NCBI GenBank assembly: GCA_903813345.2
Contig: CAIIXF020000009.1
Coordinates: 25,830,740-25,894,739, forward strand
DNA length: 64,000 bases
From: Owenia fusiformis
Taxonomy: Eukaryota > Annelida > Polychaeta > Sabellida > Oweniidae
Reading direction: 5' to 3'
Program-made: the position numbers and the translations under genes
In this document: positions 55,401 through 64,000 of the stretch, one piece after another
Numbering within the stretch: position 1 is the first letter of the stretch
How the letters are laid out: every line of letters starts with the position of its first letter
Notes under the pieces: generated by a model
What the model saw: the letters and a program-made list of their open reading frames with translations, nothing else
Database searches by the model: none
Told to the model about the DNA's origin: nothing

Positions 55401-55725
55401 TGAAGTTATTAAGCTTCCAATATCCTGGACCTCTATTGTTTTTTCTAATATCAATTTTCAAATGTAAACACTATTAATCTGACATTGGAAATGAACTTTT
55501 CATTTTGTAGTACTTACACGTGTGTGATATCATATAGTCCATAATCAGTTCTGGATTTAGGATATTTTCGTTAAGAGATACATATATATGTAAACCGATA
55601 TCAATTAATCTTCATATAGTCTAAGTCGTCTGACTTACCGCTATTTCATCCATGGAATGTTCACCTAAATATCGTGCCTGTGCCAGAAAACAACCAAGCA
55701 GAATAAACCACGTCAACCTGATCAT
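40457..55725 (-). CDS. Astacin metalloprotease D with about 28 EGF domains, ten exons
   Basis: Exons: 55725-55639, 53716-53632, 53206-53136, 52976-52892, 46276-46126, 45823-45630, 45525-45292, 44613-44506, 44129-40866 and 40635-40457; 4458 nt, 1485 aa. Residues 1-17 are a signal peptide (MIRLTWFILLGCFLAQA). An acidic propeptide leads to FEGDI. The catalytic domain starts in exon 4 (FRNALAEIFW) and has HELLHSLGLWHEH (His194; Leu where Phe is usual) and SIMHYG. Exon 8 is one EGF, exon 9 (3264 nt) about 26, exon 10 one more and a basic tail (KQKRKKKNPRWRGRKSVG). Three modules in exon 9 are short, with an N-G-E-Y or N-A-N-Y start. No CUB domain is seen, unlike tolloid/BMP1. Intron 4 (6.6 kb) holds nested transposons and intron 1 the GAACG element. 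Splice choices are mine but phase-consistent. Confidence 0.88.
44396..44522. repeat. Short direct duplication next to gene D exon 8 donor
   Basis: TGTGAGAAGGTTATG followed by GTAATNTANTTACCTT occurs at 44396-44451 and again, diverged, at 44464-44522. The second copy covers the exon 8 donor, so the first carries a donor-like sequence inside intron 8. Confidence 0.4.
46865..47719 (-). repeat. 3' LTR
   Basis: 855 bp, bounded by TG..CA. It includes tandem copies of a unit with AATCCACAAATGTTTGATG (about 47158-47215). Partner: 51371-52225. Confidence 0.92.
47720..47730 (-). promoter_or_regulatory. Polypurine tract of the LTR retrotransposon
   Basis: On the minus strand AAGGAGGGAGG lies directly before the 3' LTR, the expected plus-strand DNA primer of reverse transcription. 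Confidence 0.8.
48363..49341 (-). pseudogene. Integrase remnant of the LTR retrotransposon
   Basis: The minus frame 49341-48655 begins with a Ser-rich stretch, then has the integrase zinc finger (GHLGVTKTYHKIL, then CRDCHTCQ) and the start of the catalytic core (FIDCVG), where a frameshift ends it. The other frame, down to 48363, continues with NNQYLLTILSMATQF, then loses the middle of the core and resumes with a tail (MMKKYVERD). The D,D-35-E set is therefore incomplete. It is in the same frame as gag-protease, separated by one TAG. Confidence 0.85.
49369..51258 (-). CDS. Gag-protease polyprotein of the LTR retrotransposon
   Basis: 629 aa. A Glu/Lys-rich coiled-coil stretch (about 70-125) is followed by a capsid/SCAN-like domain (about 205-315, with KFRNAHKQSDQTHVEFA and KLRELMLIEQFKNC), a Ser-rich linker, and a CCHC zinc knuckle (CNYCKKPDHLISEC, about 375). 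The protease region has GTGASQ where D-T-G-A-S is expected, so the catalytic Asp is replaced by Gly; LLLGNDLAGGKV follows. It ends at TAG 49371-49369, with the integrase remnant resuming in frame ten codons later. Reverse transcriptase is deleted between them. It would bind and package its RNA but could not process itself. Confidence 0.88.
   Translation of the reverse strand: MSFEVETFLEAPSLEEFDDLKKTELLAIAKHVGLSVKSSYKKDTIKNFVLQYLVAESLLPEQPAQHVEHVDPIKLKELELRELEIKTQQELREKEMQNEKEIRLREQEIQKEKEVELKLIELEAQSKTDEHATMHQHFENRFDASKFLKFVPKFQEKNVDKYFTHFEKVAQSLDWPKSAWPVMLQSVFIGKASEIFASLSGEVCSDYDLVKNAILKAYELVPEAYRQKFRNAHKQSDQTHVEFAREQEQLFDRWLVSKDVSEEFKKLRELMLIEQFKNCVQYHIRTYLDEHKVETLSQAATLSDDYALTHKGSFIKGNPNFRGYQGNKPSYDTISNQSSSSNTSNKAKDPSHSSQSSSSKSDQSNSSGPKSNITCNYCKKPDHLISECYRIKNRREMSGSAHSNGCATVPISRKPIVSDSYTHTEKSTHSDIMEDYKPFMSEGSVSLSSDDTNSTPIKILRGTGASQTLLLEGVLPLSEESFTGTHILMQGIKLGFTKVPLHRIHITSELVKGPVIVGVRPQLPVEGVALLLGNDLAGGKVSLDPIVSDQPCSIEDSVQEDSDIYPACAVTRAMAKRLANSGDSSVGDDFDSGFLSSLFDDECYSPLVKDDPYPIFKANSSLKQPFVRA
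51348..51365 (-). promoter_or_regulatory. Primer-binding site, tRNA-Pro type
   Basis: The minus strand reads TGGGGGCTCGTCCGGGAT five bases after the 5' LTR. This 18-mer is the well-known tRNA-Pro primer-binding site, also used by murine leukaemia virus. It primes minus-strand DNA synthesis. Confidence 0.85.
51371..52225 (-). repeat. 5' LTR
   Basis: 855 bp, same length as the 3' LTR; differences noticed only near 51532, 51885 and 52113. Confidence 0.92.
53786..55188. mobile_element. GAACG/CGTTC-rich foldback element, copy 2 (1403 bp), gene D intron 1
   Basis: Starts CCCCCCTATCACACCAAACT and ends AGTTTGGTGTGATAGGGGGG plus a longer G run, with TTA on both sides (53783-53785, 55189-55191). The left half (53786 to about 54560) is the inverse of the right half (about 54600-55188), so it can form a giant hairpin. 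The modules correspond to those in 24486-25876. No open reading frame resembles a transposase. Confidence 0.75.
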
Positions 55726-56263
55726 GTTTCCTTCATTACATATGGGCCTAATGCCTTAAATTTATGATACCATTCTATACTATTATCAGATTTACAATAA
55801 ATCAACGTCATCATATACAGTATTACTATTACTTACCTTTCTTAAGGAGTATGAAGATGTCTGATGGAAGCTGAATGCGTCACATGGTAAGACAAAGTAG
55901 AGCTATGATTACATAACACAGATGTATATGGGGCAAACTGGGTATGTGGAATGGTGGTCAAAATCAGTTCCAAAAGCTCATAATATCAATTAAGGAAAAT
56001 AATATATTGATTAAGGAGATAAAAGTAGATGTGAGTAATCCTGATCTTATTTGCAATGTATTGATTATATTTGATCTATTGACCACAATACCTTTAATGT
56101 ACAATTCAATTAAATTGTAAAAACAAACTCCCATTGCTTTTACATTACCTGTCTATTCGCGTGAATGAGAAACGCTTGACAGCTATATAATGGCGCATTG
56201 GAGCTGTATTATAGCTTGTATTGTTGAACACAGTGAAGTACTAAATGATAGAATAAATTTGTA

Positions 56264-56427
56264 CAGTAAAACCTGTCTAAGTGGAACAATTTTTGTACAT
56301 CTAATGTAAATTGTGCTCCACTTAGGAGGTGTTCCATTTAAAGAGGTTCACATTTGGGACTATGAAAACTGTTCCACTAACAGAGGTGTTCCACTTGAAG
56401 AGATGTTTCACTTTACACGTTTCACTG
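56264..56427. mobile_element. 164-bp MITE, pogo/Tigger-like ends
   Basis: CAGTAAAACCTGTCTAAGTG at the left faces CACGTTTCACTG at the right, flanked by TA (56262-56263, 56428-56429). The interior has repeats of GGTGTTCCACTT. Similar ends are known in pogo-class elements. Confidence 0.6.
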
Positions 56428-56515
56428 TATGTGTTATTAAGGTCATCCGAAGTCAATTATATGTTTAATTAAAGTCCCGACGAAGGGTCAAATACACACT
56501 GAATCCTTACTTACA

Positions 56516-56572
56516 TTTCTAGTAAGATTTTATTCTAAGCAATAGTACAGTTTCCACATAGCTTTTGAAATC
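56516..56572. repeat. Direct repeat flanking the TIR element (partner 58994-59050)
   Basis: TCTAGTAAGATTTTATTCTA, then a variable base and CAATAGTACAGTTTCCA, present in both copies in the same orientation about 2.5 kb apart. Confidence 0.6.
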
Positions 56573-57345
56573 TCGCTTAATGACGTTTTTCGTGTGATTT
56601 TAAGAGATTTGCATATTCGACCTCAAATGACATGTCTTTCCTTCTTTTAAATGGAATATTTGAATTCAATAAAATGTTTTCTACAAGAATAACTTTGAAT
56701 GTTTAGAGTTATGATATTTAAATCATTTTACATGACTTTTTGAAAAACTTGGGACAAATCCCCATTGATGCAATGCCTGAATTCTCTAAAAACCTTGGTT
56801 TATCAGTTAAACAACCACATTTTTGATGATTAAGATTAATCACAATATGTACATCAACAGGGCCATCATATGGTATATCGTTCAAGTTTTACACAGATTG
56901 GCCTTATAAACGGGCTAATAGACTACAGGGCTTGTTTTGTAATTGCCTGAGGGCGAGTGCATCGCATAATATATGATAAGTATTCCTCCCATTTTCGTTC
57001 ACTCGGCTCCCGTTGGTCGATGATCGCAGTGAAGACCGAGCGTGCGAAGATGTATTCCCCTAAAGTATCACTAAAATAACAATGAGCCCGTCCGTTGCAA
57101 ATTACATGCTCATGCGTTTTCAACAAACATGACAAAAGCAGTTCATCTAAAGCGCACGTTAAACCGCTAATTACGCTGTCACATTCTTATCTGCAAACTC
57201 CAGATCTGGCGTTTTTGCTTTTTCTCAGAGCTCCGTACCTTAATCTAAAAAATTCTTGCACCGCTACGTCGCGACGCTACTTGGCTTCAGAATGCATATG
57301 GTACTTGATTTGCTTGATTTCCCCAAAATTATGGTATTGATTTCT

Positions 57346-58944
57346 ATGACGCGGTATCGCCGCCTGAACCGCGCGAACAATCGCGCGAATAATTCATGTT
57401 TTCCGCGCGAATGTTTTATGTTCCCGCGATTGATTTTAACCAATAGAAATCGCGCGGCTGTATAAGTATCCGCCCGGAAAATTGTGTTACCGTCGCCCGA
57501 TGATACCCAACCAATGGGGTAGCACAAAAATGCGGCCTAATGTTGTTAAGTTCGCCCGTGTCATACCAACAAATGAAAGCCATCGTCACAACCAGACAAG
57601 AGGTTCACCACATGTTATCTCCAGCCCTCAAAGAAAGTACATGCAATTTTTTTGCATGTAACTGAAGTTTATATCGTCATATGTTGTTAAAAACTGATTA
57701 TATATATATACGATAATACACTTATATTCCACATCTACATCGCAGTAATCAGTAATTGTGAAATTAAAATGCATGTCTATTAGATGTTTTAATATAAATA
57801 CGTCGAACTGATTTTTAGGCAACAGATAGTCGAACGCACACTGACGCAGTGTTTAATTGGTTTTGCCCTTTCGCTTTTCTAAATCGACTCATGATGCCTT
57901 CTCTCAGTCGGAACTTAATGTAAAGATAAACATTTAAAAGTTTTTTTCAGTTCAAGAGATATAAAAGAAAAATCGACAGAATTTGATATTATTCAATTTT
58001 GTTTATTGTTCTTTTAATGTTAGACATAATTCTGTTTATGTTGTTTTGGTTTTAATTTTGCAAGGGATGACTTGAACGGGGTTCATTAATGCATCATTAG
58101 AAACTTTCCTCGAATTAACCTAAGGAATTTCAAGTTTAGTACCCGGAGCACAAGGGCTTGGGAAAATTTATTCAATTATTTCAGTTGTGTTATAAATGGG
58201 ATAAAGGGAGATTAAAATCATATTTAATAGATTCTACGCCATTTGTCTTCAATATTGTTATCTACCATAATCTAAAATTCCAGACCATACTCTCTGCAAA
58301 AAGTGGTATAAACCTGGAAAAATATCCAGTGGATATATTGGTATCCTGATTACAAACCCATGCGTATGATTAATTACAATGTTCAACATTTACAAAACTA
58401 AATTCACTTAACTATTTTTAAACCACATGATTGTATTTTCAAATGTTGGTAATATTTCCAAATAAAAGGTTGAGCAAATGGAGTAAGTCAAAACCAAATA
58501 ATCACGACTAATGAATATTGGTTAACTACGTATTTAGGTAAAGATTTTGTGATGGGTACTATGAATAGGCAGACTTGTAAATACCATTATTTATCTCAAA
58601 ACTGCCGTTTTCAACGGTTCTAGCTGCATAATGAACTGTTCGCCGATCTCCTCTAATAAACTGCTCAATTCGGCACCCCTAGCAGCAATTAGATCAACGA
58701 ATAAGAAGATTTAGTGGTTGAATCGAATATTTCGGACTTCTAATCAAAATGGTGGCATTCTTTTGAAAACATGGTTTTGAATGGTTAATTTAAGTCGGGC
58801 GAAGTTGAGACTTGAGAAACAATCGCGCGAATAAATTAGGACTTTCTATTGGTTGATTATGATCGCGCAACTGTAAAATTCTCGCGCGACTAAAGAAATA
58901 GTCGCGCGATCATTCGCGCGGTTCTGGCGGCGATACCGCGTCAT
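57346..58944. mobile_element. 1.6-kb TIR element with CGCGCGA-rich ends, 8-bp target duplication
   Basis: Ends ATGACGCGGTATCGCCGCC and its exact inverse, continuing into GAACCGCGCGAA on both sides. Flanked by TGATTTCT (57338-57345) and AGATTTCT (58945-58952), a 7/8 match. CGCGCGA or GCGCGAA recurs in the outer 150 bp of each end, as subterminal transposase-binding motifs do in hAT or P elements. The AT-rich interior has no convincing transposase, so it is non-autonomous; class uncertain. Confidence 0.65.
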
Positions 58945-60864
58945 AGATTTCTCCAAGCGATGTTCTGACTTTGCAAAGCCATACGCTTTAGTGTATTTCT
59001 AGTAAGATTTTATTCTAATCAATAGTACAGTTTCCATATCGTCGTGGAAATCTTGTATGCTTCGAGAAGTGGGTCCCATTTGAAAAACATTTCAACAAAT
59101 CGTGATTTTTCGATCAAATTATCTCAATTACATCATGTTCGACAACTAATATGTGGTAAGTTTAACTTATCATATGAGATCATATTGGGACTACACCCAT
59201 AAAGATGGAATTGATTTTTTAAATCAACCCCACAACTACTTGTGCATTGAACTCTTTTGGTTGAAAATAAGCGGGATTAATGGATTTTAGCGAGAGTTTA
59301 GGACACAAGTACATGTAGTCTTGGGGTTGATTTGAAAAAATATTGCACATAATAACTGGAGATCAAAAGAAATCAACTCAAAAGTAACCCTAGGTTTAAA
59401 TATTTTTAAGTTTTCTGAAGATTTAAGAAATTATTAAGGTAATATCCTCGATCCTAAACTTTGATAAACAAAGCCCGAAACTGACTCGTCCACAATATAA
59501 TTTCAAACTTCCATTAACGAAATAAAATGCCATTCTGTTATCGTGACCGGACTATCTGAAACGGTTGTGAATTTTGAGTCAAAATGTGCAAACATGCTTC
59601 TGTTTACATCACTTCTCTTCAATCCCTTCATTAGGCTTTTGTGATTCCCTTAACATAATAATTATAATATACTGAGTTGCACTGAACTGCTGTTTCGTGC
59701 GTAGGACTATTGCTGTGCAGTGTGGTTCAACAATCCAACAATTCCAACAATCTCAATGTGTCTTACGTGCGAGAAGTCAGGGGGCCCTTTGACACATTAT
59801 ACGCATATCATGCCTGGACTTTTTGCTCTTTTATTTTATTATGTTTCAAACAATTGATCATTTTAATGCTGCTTTTCAAAAGAATCTCGTGATTTCATAA
59901 CAATGGGAGTTGCATCGTAATGGCTATTGAATGGCATCGGAGCGTACATGTACGTGAATATTTAATGTTCGTTATCAGTGCGAAGTGAAAGTCCCTTTCA
60001 TTTCACAATATCATCCATTTTCTAAAAAATTAATACATCTATCTGCACGTCACTATGTACAGTATGTTCATTTCTATTCCTCATAATTAAACCATAAGTA
60101 GATTTGACAGCATGTTGAACTATCCGGGTTTAACACGCAGTTCAAATGGGAATTTATGTTTGACAAACTTTTAGTGTTTTTTTATTCATTTCTTGCTTTC
60201 AATGGACACACTCATCTTTTACTTTTAAGAAAGTTTAATAAGAAAAGAAGAATTATTTTGAATAATAAGCCTTTAGTATACGCTGAAACTAATTGTTAGT
60301 CTCAGCTATACGTGCACATGTGAATAATCTACTATTATCCTCTGTCCAAATACAAAAGGTTTAATAAAACATTATTGTTAACATGATCATGACAATATCA
60401 AACACGATTGCATGAGGAGCGTCCCACTATGACTTTTAAAACAAAGAACTGCAATGATGATTACAAGAACAAAGGGTATAATAGGTAACATTATGATAAC
60501 AATAGCCACATTCAAGGATCGTGGCTCATTAAAAGCTAGTGGAACTATATATAATGGCGATGAAAGTGTCCTAAAAACATCTAAAAAGTCATCATCCAAG
60601 GAGGAAACATGATGTAAGTTAAACATTTCTATTGATTCGTATTGAAAATATTTTGCGTCAATTTTGTTTTGTTGTGACGAAAAAATTATATTAGATTCTT
60701 AATTAATTGAACAATCTTACTTGAAATTCGATTAATCTCATTTACATGAATATACTACACCATTAAGAGTCCATCTCGACTGAGTCTACTTTTAAATCAG
60801 GCATCAACTCTTGTTTGCAAACGATCAAAAAACTATAAATATATTCTATAGGTCTACTCCGTAC

Positions 60865-61798
60865 ATGATGCTTTGTCTGGTTTTTGTTGTAATGTGCTCA
60901 GGTATGAATGCATATTTAAATAATTTAATCATATAACATATTATCGTATGATCCGTAAAGTGAAACCCTCTGATCGGTCGGTTCTTGTGCTGTACCAATC
61001 TGTATTGCTACTGAGATTGTCTCCATTGATCATCTCCATAACAATACAGAAAATATTGGTATGGAGGGGACAATCTCAGTAGCAATACAAAGAATACAGA
61101 ATATTTCCCAGGGATTATCTCCTAAGTAAAATGTATTGGCCTAAGATCACACGATAAAAACGTTATAGAATGATTTGAAGTGCAATACAGGATATTCTAC
61201 TCTCAATATTCTGTATTATCACTCGACTTCGTTTCGTTCCAACACAGAATTTCTCAAGCAGAATATATACTGTATTGCGCTTCAAATCATTCAATAACTT
61301 ATAATATTTTGATTACAGTATAAAGTACGTGTATTCCTTAAATGAGGTAGTATAAGCTTTTGGACATGCACCCCTTTCGCACAATTTGTTTCAACATGCT
61401 GCACTTTCTGGGTGAACCTTATTCATTTGCCTATTGCCTATTTTCTGCCAGGTTTGGAAAATTAAATGTCGATCGGATATATTATCTTCATAATGTTATC
61501 CAATGGGGTGTTTCTTCTCATTAGGAAAATTAAAACTGGGAAAATATGACCATTCGGCAAATTAACCACTCAGGTTAATTACCACCTTTCCAGTATGATG
61601 CTGAAACATCATTTTTTTAAATGACAACTTCTTAGAATGTACAAGAATATGTCAAGACTAACTAATGTTTTCGCTTCTATCCCAATGGATCCAGGGCATG
61701 CATCAGCAGTGTGGTATGAGTATTGGACAAATTGGATCAACGTTGATAGACCATCAGGCAATGGTGAGGGCGAATCAAGACCGGGCTTTGCAGGAAAG
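60865..61798 (+). CDS. Putative secreted WxxW-domain protein, first two exons (partial)
   Basis: Exon 1 (60865-60901) encodes a hydrophobic signal-like start (MMLCLVFVVMCS) and ends in a donor GTATGA. Exon 2 starts at 61707 or 61710 (both phase-compatible) and ends at 61798 before GTAATA. It reads VWYEYWTNWINVDRPSGNGE, resembling the WxxW domain of gel-forming mucins and cartilage intermediate layer protein (W-T-x-W-[FI]-N-x-D-x-P-x-G-x-G-[DE]). The rest of the domain would be in later exons not found before the LINE at 62023. The pairing of the two exons is inferred. Confidence 0.4.
60942..61310. repeat. Second copy of the 31667-32004 insertion
   Basis: Shares TTCTTGTGCTGTACCAATCT, ACGATAAAAACGTTATAGAA and other blocks with 31684-32000, in the same orientation, with about 50 extra bases near 61092. 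Lies in the putative intron of the WxxW gene. Confidence 0.65.
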
Positions 61799-62022
61799 GT
61801 AATAAAGATATCAATGTTTCACGATTCCTCTATATTTTAAATGAAATGGAACTATTGCTTATTGTTTATTGTTTCTTTTACTCCCGAAAATTAATCGGAG
61901 CAACAAACATAATAATTACAATACAGTTATTTTATACAATAGTGAATAATCATGATAATATATAAGAATAAAATTTACACGAAATAGTGCTGTATAAATT
62001 GCAGCTTATTTGCAATAGTTAG

Positions 62023-64000
62023 TCAAAAATTACAAAATGTTTCATCATCCAATTGTTGGAGAACATCTGCCTGACTTCCTAGTATGGCATCAATAAAAAC
62101 ATGTGTGTCAGCAGAAAACAGCTTGACACCAGTATCTATGTCTAAAATTGAGATTATTGAATTTAAAAGTTCGTCTCTCTCACAGATAATTCTGCTATTT
62201 TGGCAATGCAATAGGTAATGCACGATTATGAACTCATTGGTAAATATAATGGTGTCACACATTTTACACTCCTTTTCATATACATTAGGTAAGGATAAAT
62301 GAATGAGATTGCCAAAATTCCAAGTGCACTTTGGGAATTGTCTACCCAATTCCCACATAATGCTTGGGCTGAGTTCTGTATGGACGTTACGAAAGTATTG
62401 CAAAGAGACATTCTGCTGGCAGCTTTCTTGCCATTTTTTCTCCTCATTAATATGAATTTGTGATTTAGTAAACAGTCTCCACTTCTCCTTAATTAGATAT
62501 TTGCCATTACAGATGAATTGTTGAATTTGGTCTGGTATATATTCATATTTTTCAGCCAGATTGTATAGATCATTGATGAACCCTTTCTGTTTAAATGTTT
62601 CTCTATTCGACAAATAACTTGCCAATCTTAAAATGAAGACTTTTTTGTAATAAATGTTTGCATCTACATAATCTGTTGAAAAAATCCAATTTAGCCTTAT
62701 CCATCCTAGCAGATATTGTCCATAATCCAAGGGTCGATAGAGCTACATCGGACGGAAATCTCATGCCAAAACGTTGAATTGCTTTTGTTACTTGACTTTG
62801 TGTAAGTTCTAGCAAATAAATGTCTTTTTTGGTGAGGTTTGACCAAAGCTTAGATCCAAATAACATTGCAGGTTATGTTGATCCAGATTCTTAATGAAGT
62901 AAGAGGAATTGCATCTTTTACCATACGGACATTAGCAATCGAGTAATACGATTTTTTGGCTTTTTTGCATGCATTAACTACCATGTCTTTGCATTTAAAA
63001 TCTCTTCTCAAAGCGTTACCAACGTATTGCTGAGTATTTGCGTTAGGAATAACACTGCCTAAGAAGTAACATACTTGATTACTTGCTTTTGATGTCTCTT
63101 TTGCCGTCTTCCCCAGCATGGTACAGTAACCTTCACTTACTGCTATAATCATATACAATATTTAGCAGGGTCTCTAGGTCAGCAGGGGAAGACGCCAAAA
63201 GAGTCGTATCATCCGCCACTAAAATGCATGGGATTAGAGTATCACCGATAGTTACGCCGACACCTGAGTTACATAGGTCTTCAATAAGACCGTTGATAAA
63301 GACATTAAAATGGATGGCGCTGCACACCCGGCCCTGACCGAGCCCTCTTTTATTTCAAAAGTTCTCGACATTTTTCCCATATATAAAAGGCTCGCCATTG
63401 TGTCGGTATAACTATCTACTATTAAATTGAACGCTTTCCCATTTATACCAAGGTTGTATAATTTGTGGAAAAGGCCAATCCTCCACAAGGAGTCAAAACA
63501 TTTAACGTTATCCAAAAATGCACAAAATAGTTTGCTCTTCCGTTCACTATAATGGTGAATAGCATCCGAAAGTACAAATATAGCAAATTGACTTCCAGAG
63601 CCTTCCTAATAGGCAAATTGAAGTGAGTTAGGACATTTTAAAATCTTAAAGGAATGAGTCTTACAGAAACTATCTTTTCCCATAGCTAATAAGAACCGAT
63701 GTGAGTGTGAGACCACGAAAATTATCTGTACATCTGTATCATTATCTGTATTATGTGGGATCTTTATTTTTCCCTTTGAATAACGAATTATCATGATTGT
63801 TATCTTAAAACAAATTGGTAAGCGTTCAACTTTAATAATTGCGTTTAAAAATTTCGCAGATCTTTTGAGTTAAGTGTGGACCACCATATTTTAAATGTTC
63901 GGCGACCACTTCGTCCATCCCAGGTGCTTTGTTGTTTTGAAACGATTTTACAGTGTTTGAAATTTCTTGACAGGATATGGGTACATCAAAGACACTATCT
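62023..64000 (-). pseudogene. LINE retrotransposon, 3' half, frameshifted, runs off window
   Basis: From the window end leftward, the minus-strand frames give RT blocks in order: NNKAPGMDEVVAEHLKYGG (about 63880-63950), FLDNVKCFDSLWRIGLFHKL (about 63460-63520), a G-x-x-x-G-C block (SVRAGC), FNVFINGLIEDL, VADDTTLLASS (about 63190-63225, the catalytic Asp-Asp), and the thumb region (62850-63158). A 235-aa C-terminal frame (62023-62730) follows, with a late CKMC...H...H-C cluster. Each block is in a different frame, so it is inactive. The 3' end beyond 62023 is not clear. Confidence 0.82.

Larger units (their letters stand above)
55726..60864. other. Intergenic region right of gene D
   Basis: Contains a pogo/mariner-type MITE (56264-56427), a 1.6-kb TIR element (57346-58944) and a duplicated 50-bp segment on either side of it. 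59060-60860 shows nothing I can support. Confidence 0.55.

Noticed and set aside
59710-59892. Plus-strand frame of 60 residues
   Set aside because: No domain or splice context; the second half is low-complexity hydrophobic.
60387-60626. Minus-strand frame with a hydrophobic segment (VAIVIIMLPIIPFVLVIIIA)
   Set aside because: Could be a membrane exon, but there is no acceptor, no partner and no family resemblance; AT-rich DNA often yields hydrophobic frames.
1-64000. tRNA, rRNA and other structured RNA genes
   Set aside because: No cloverleaf, box A/B pair or rRNA core was recognised by eye; a covariance-model scan would be decisive.

Overview
This is a window of animal (metazoan) nuclear DNA. 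It is AT-rich and its genes have many introns with GT..AG junctions. The proteins are typical of animals: secreted astacin metalloproteases with calcium-binding EGF arrays, a CPPED1-type phosphatase and a heparan-sulfate-type sulfotransferase exon. It is packed with mariner-like, MITE, LINE and Ty3-like elements. A marine invertebrate is most likely, but I cannot name the clade from sequence alone.

Layout. 1-393: 3' end of a plus-strand gene for a small basic protein I do not recognise. 394-6537: repeats and non-coding DNA. 7005-12680 (minus): a complete six-exon CPPED1-like metallophosphoesterase (305 aa). 12681-16565: repeats, a LINE fragment and a mariner-like element. 16661-55725 (minus): a tandem array of four astacin genes A, B, C and D. 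60865 onward (plus): a putative signal-peptide exon and a WxxW-domain exon. 62023-64000 (minus): a broken LINE running off the end.

The astacin array is the main feature. I reconstructed all four genes exon by exon, and each model sums to an exact multiple of three. All share signal peptide, propeptide with an FEGD aspartate-switch motif, the HExxH...H zinc site and the SIMHYG Met-turn. A, B and C have identical lengths for exons 2 to 6 and are recent duplicates; D is diverged. They differ in the C-terminal EGF array: A has none (303 aa), C has 3 (442 aa), B has 12 plus a truncated terminal EGF exon (837 aa), and D has about 28 plus a basic tail (1485 aa). Neighbouring genes thus share one protease head with very different EGF stalks, and B's middle EGFs come from a recently amplified 123-bp unit.

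Mobile DNA. Intron 4 of gene D holds a nested insertion: a 5361-bp LTR retrotransposon (855-bp LTRs, 3 differences seen) sits inside a mariner-like element. It lacks reverse transcriptase and RNase H, its protease has lost the catalytic Asp, and its integrase is broken. Two 1.4-kb elements rich in GAACG/CGTTC, with TWA target duplications, lie at 24486-25876 and in gene D intron 1. Other dispersed families are listed individually. No rRNA, tRNA or CRISPR was seen.
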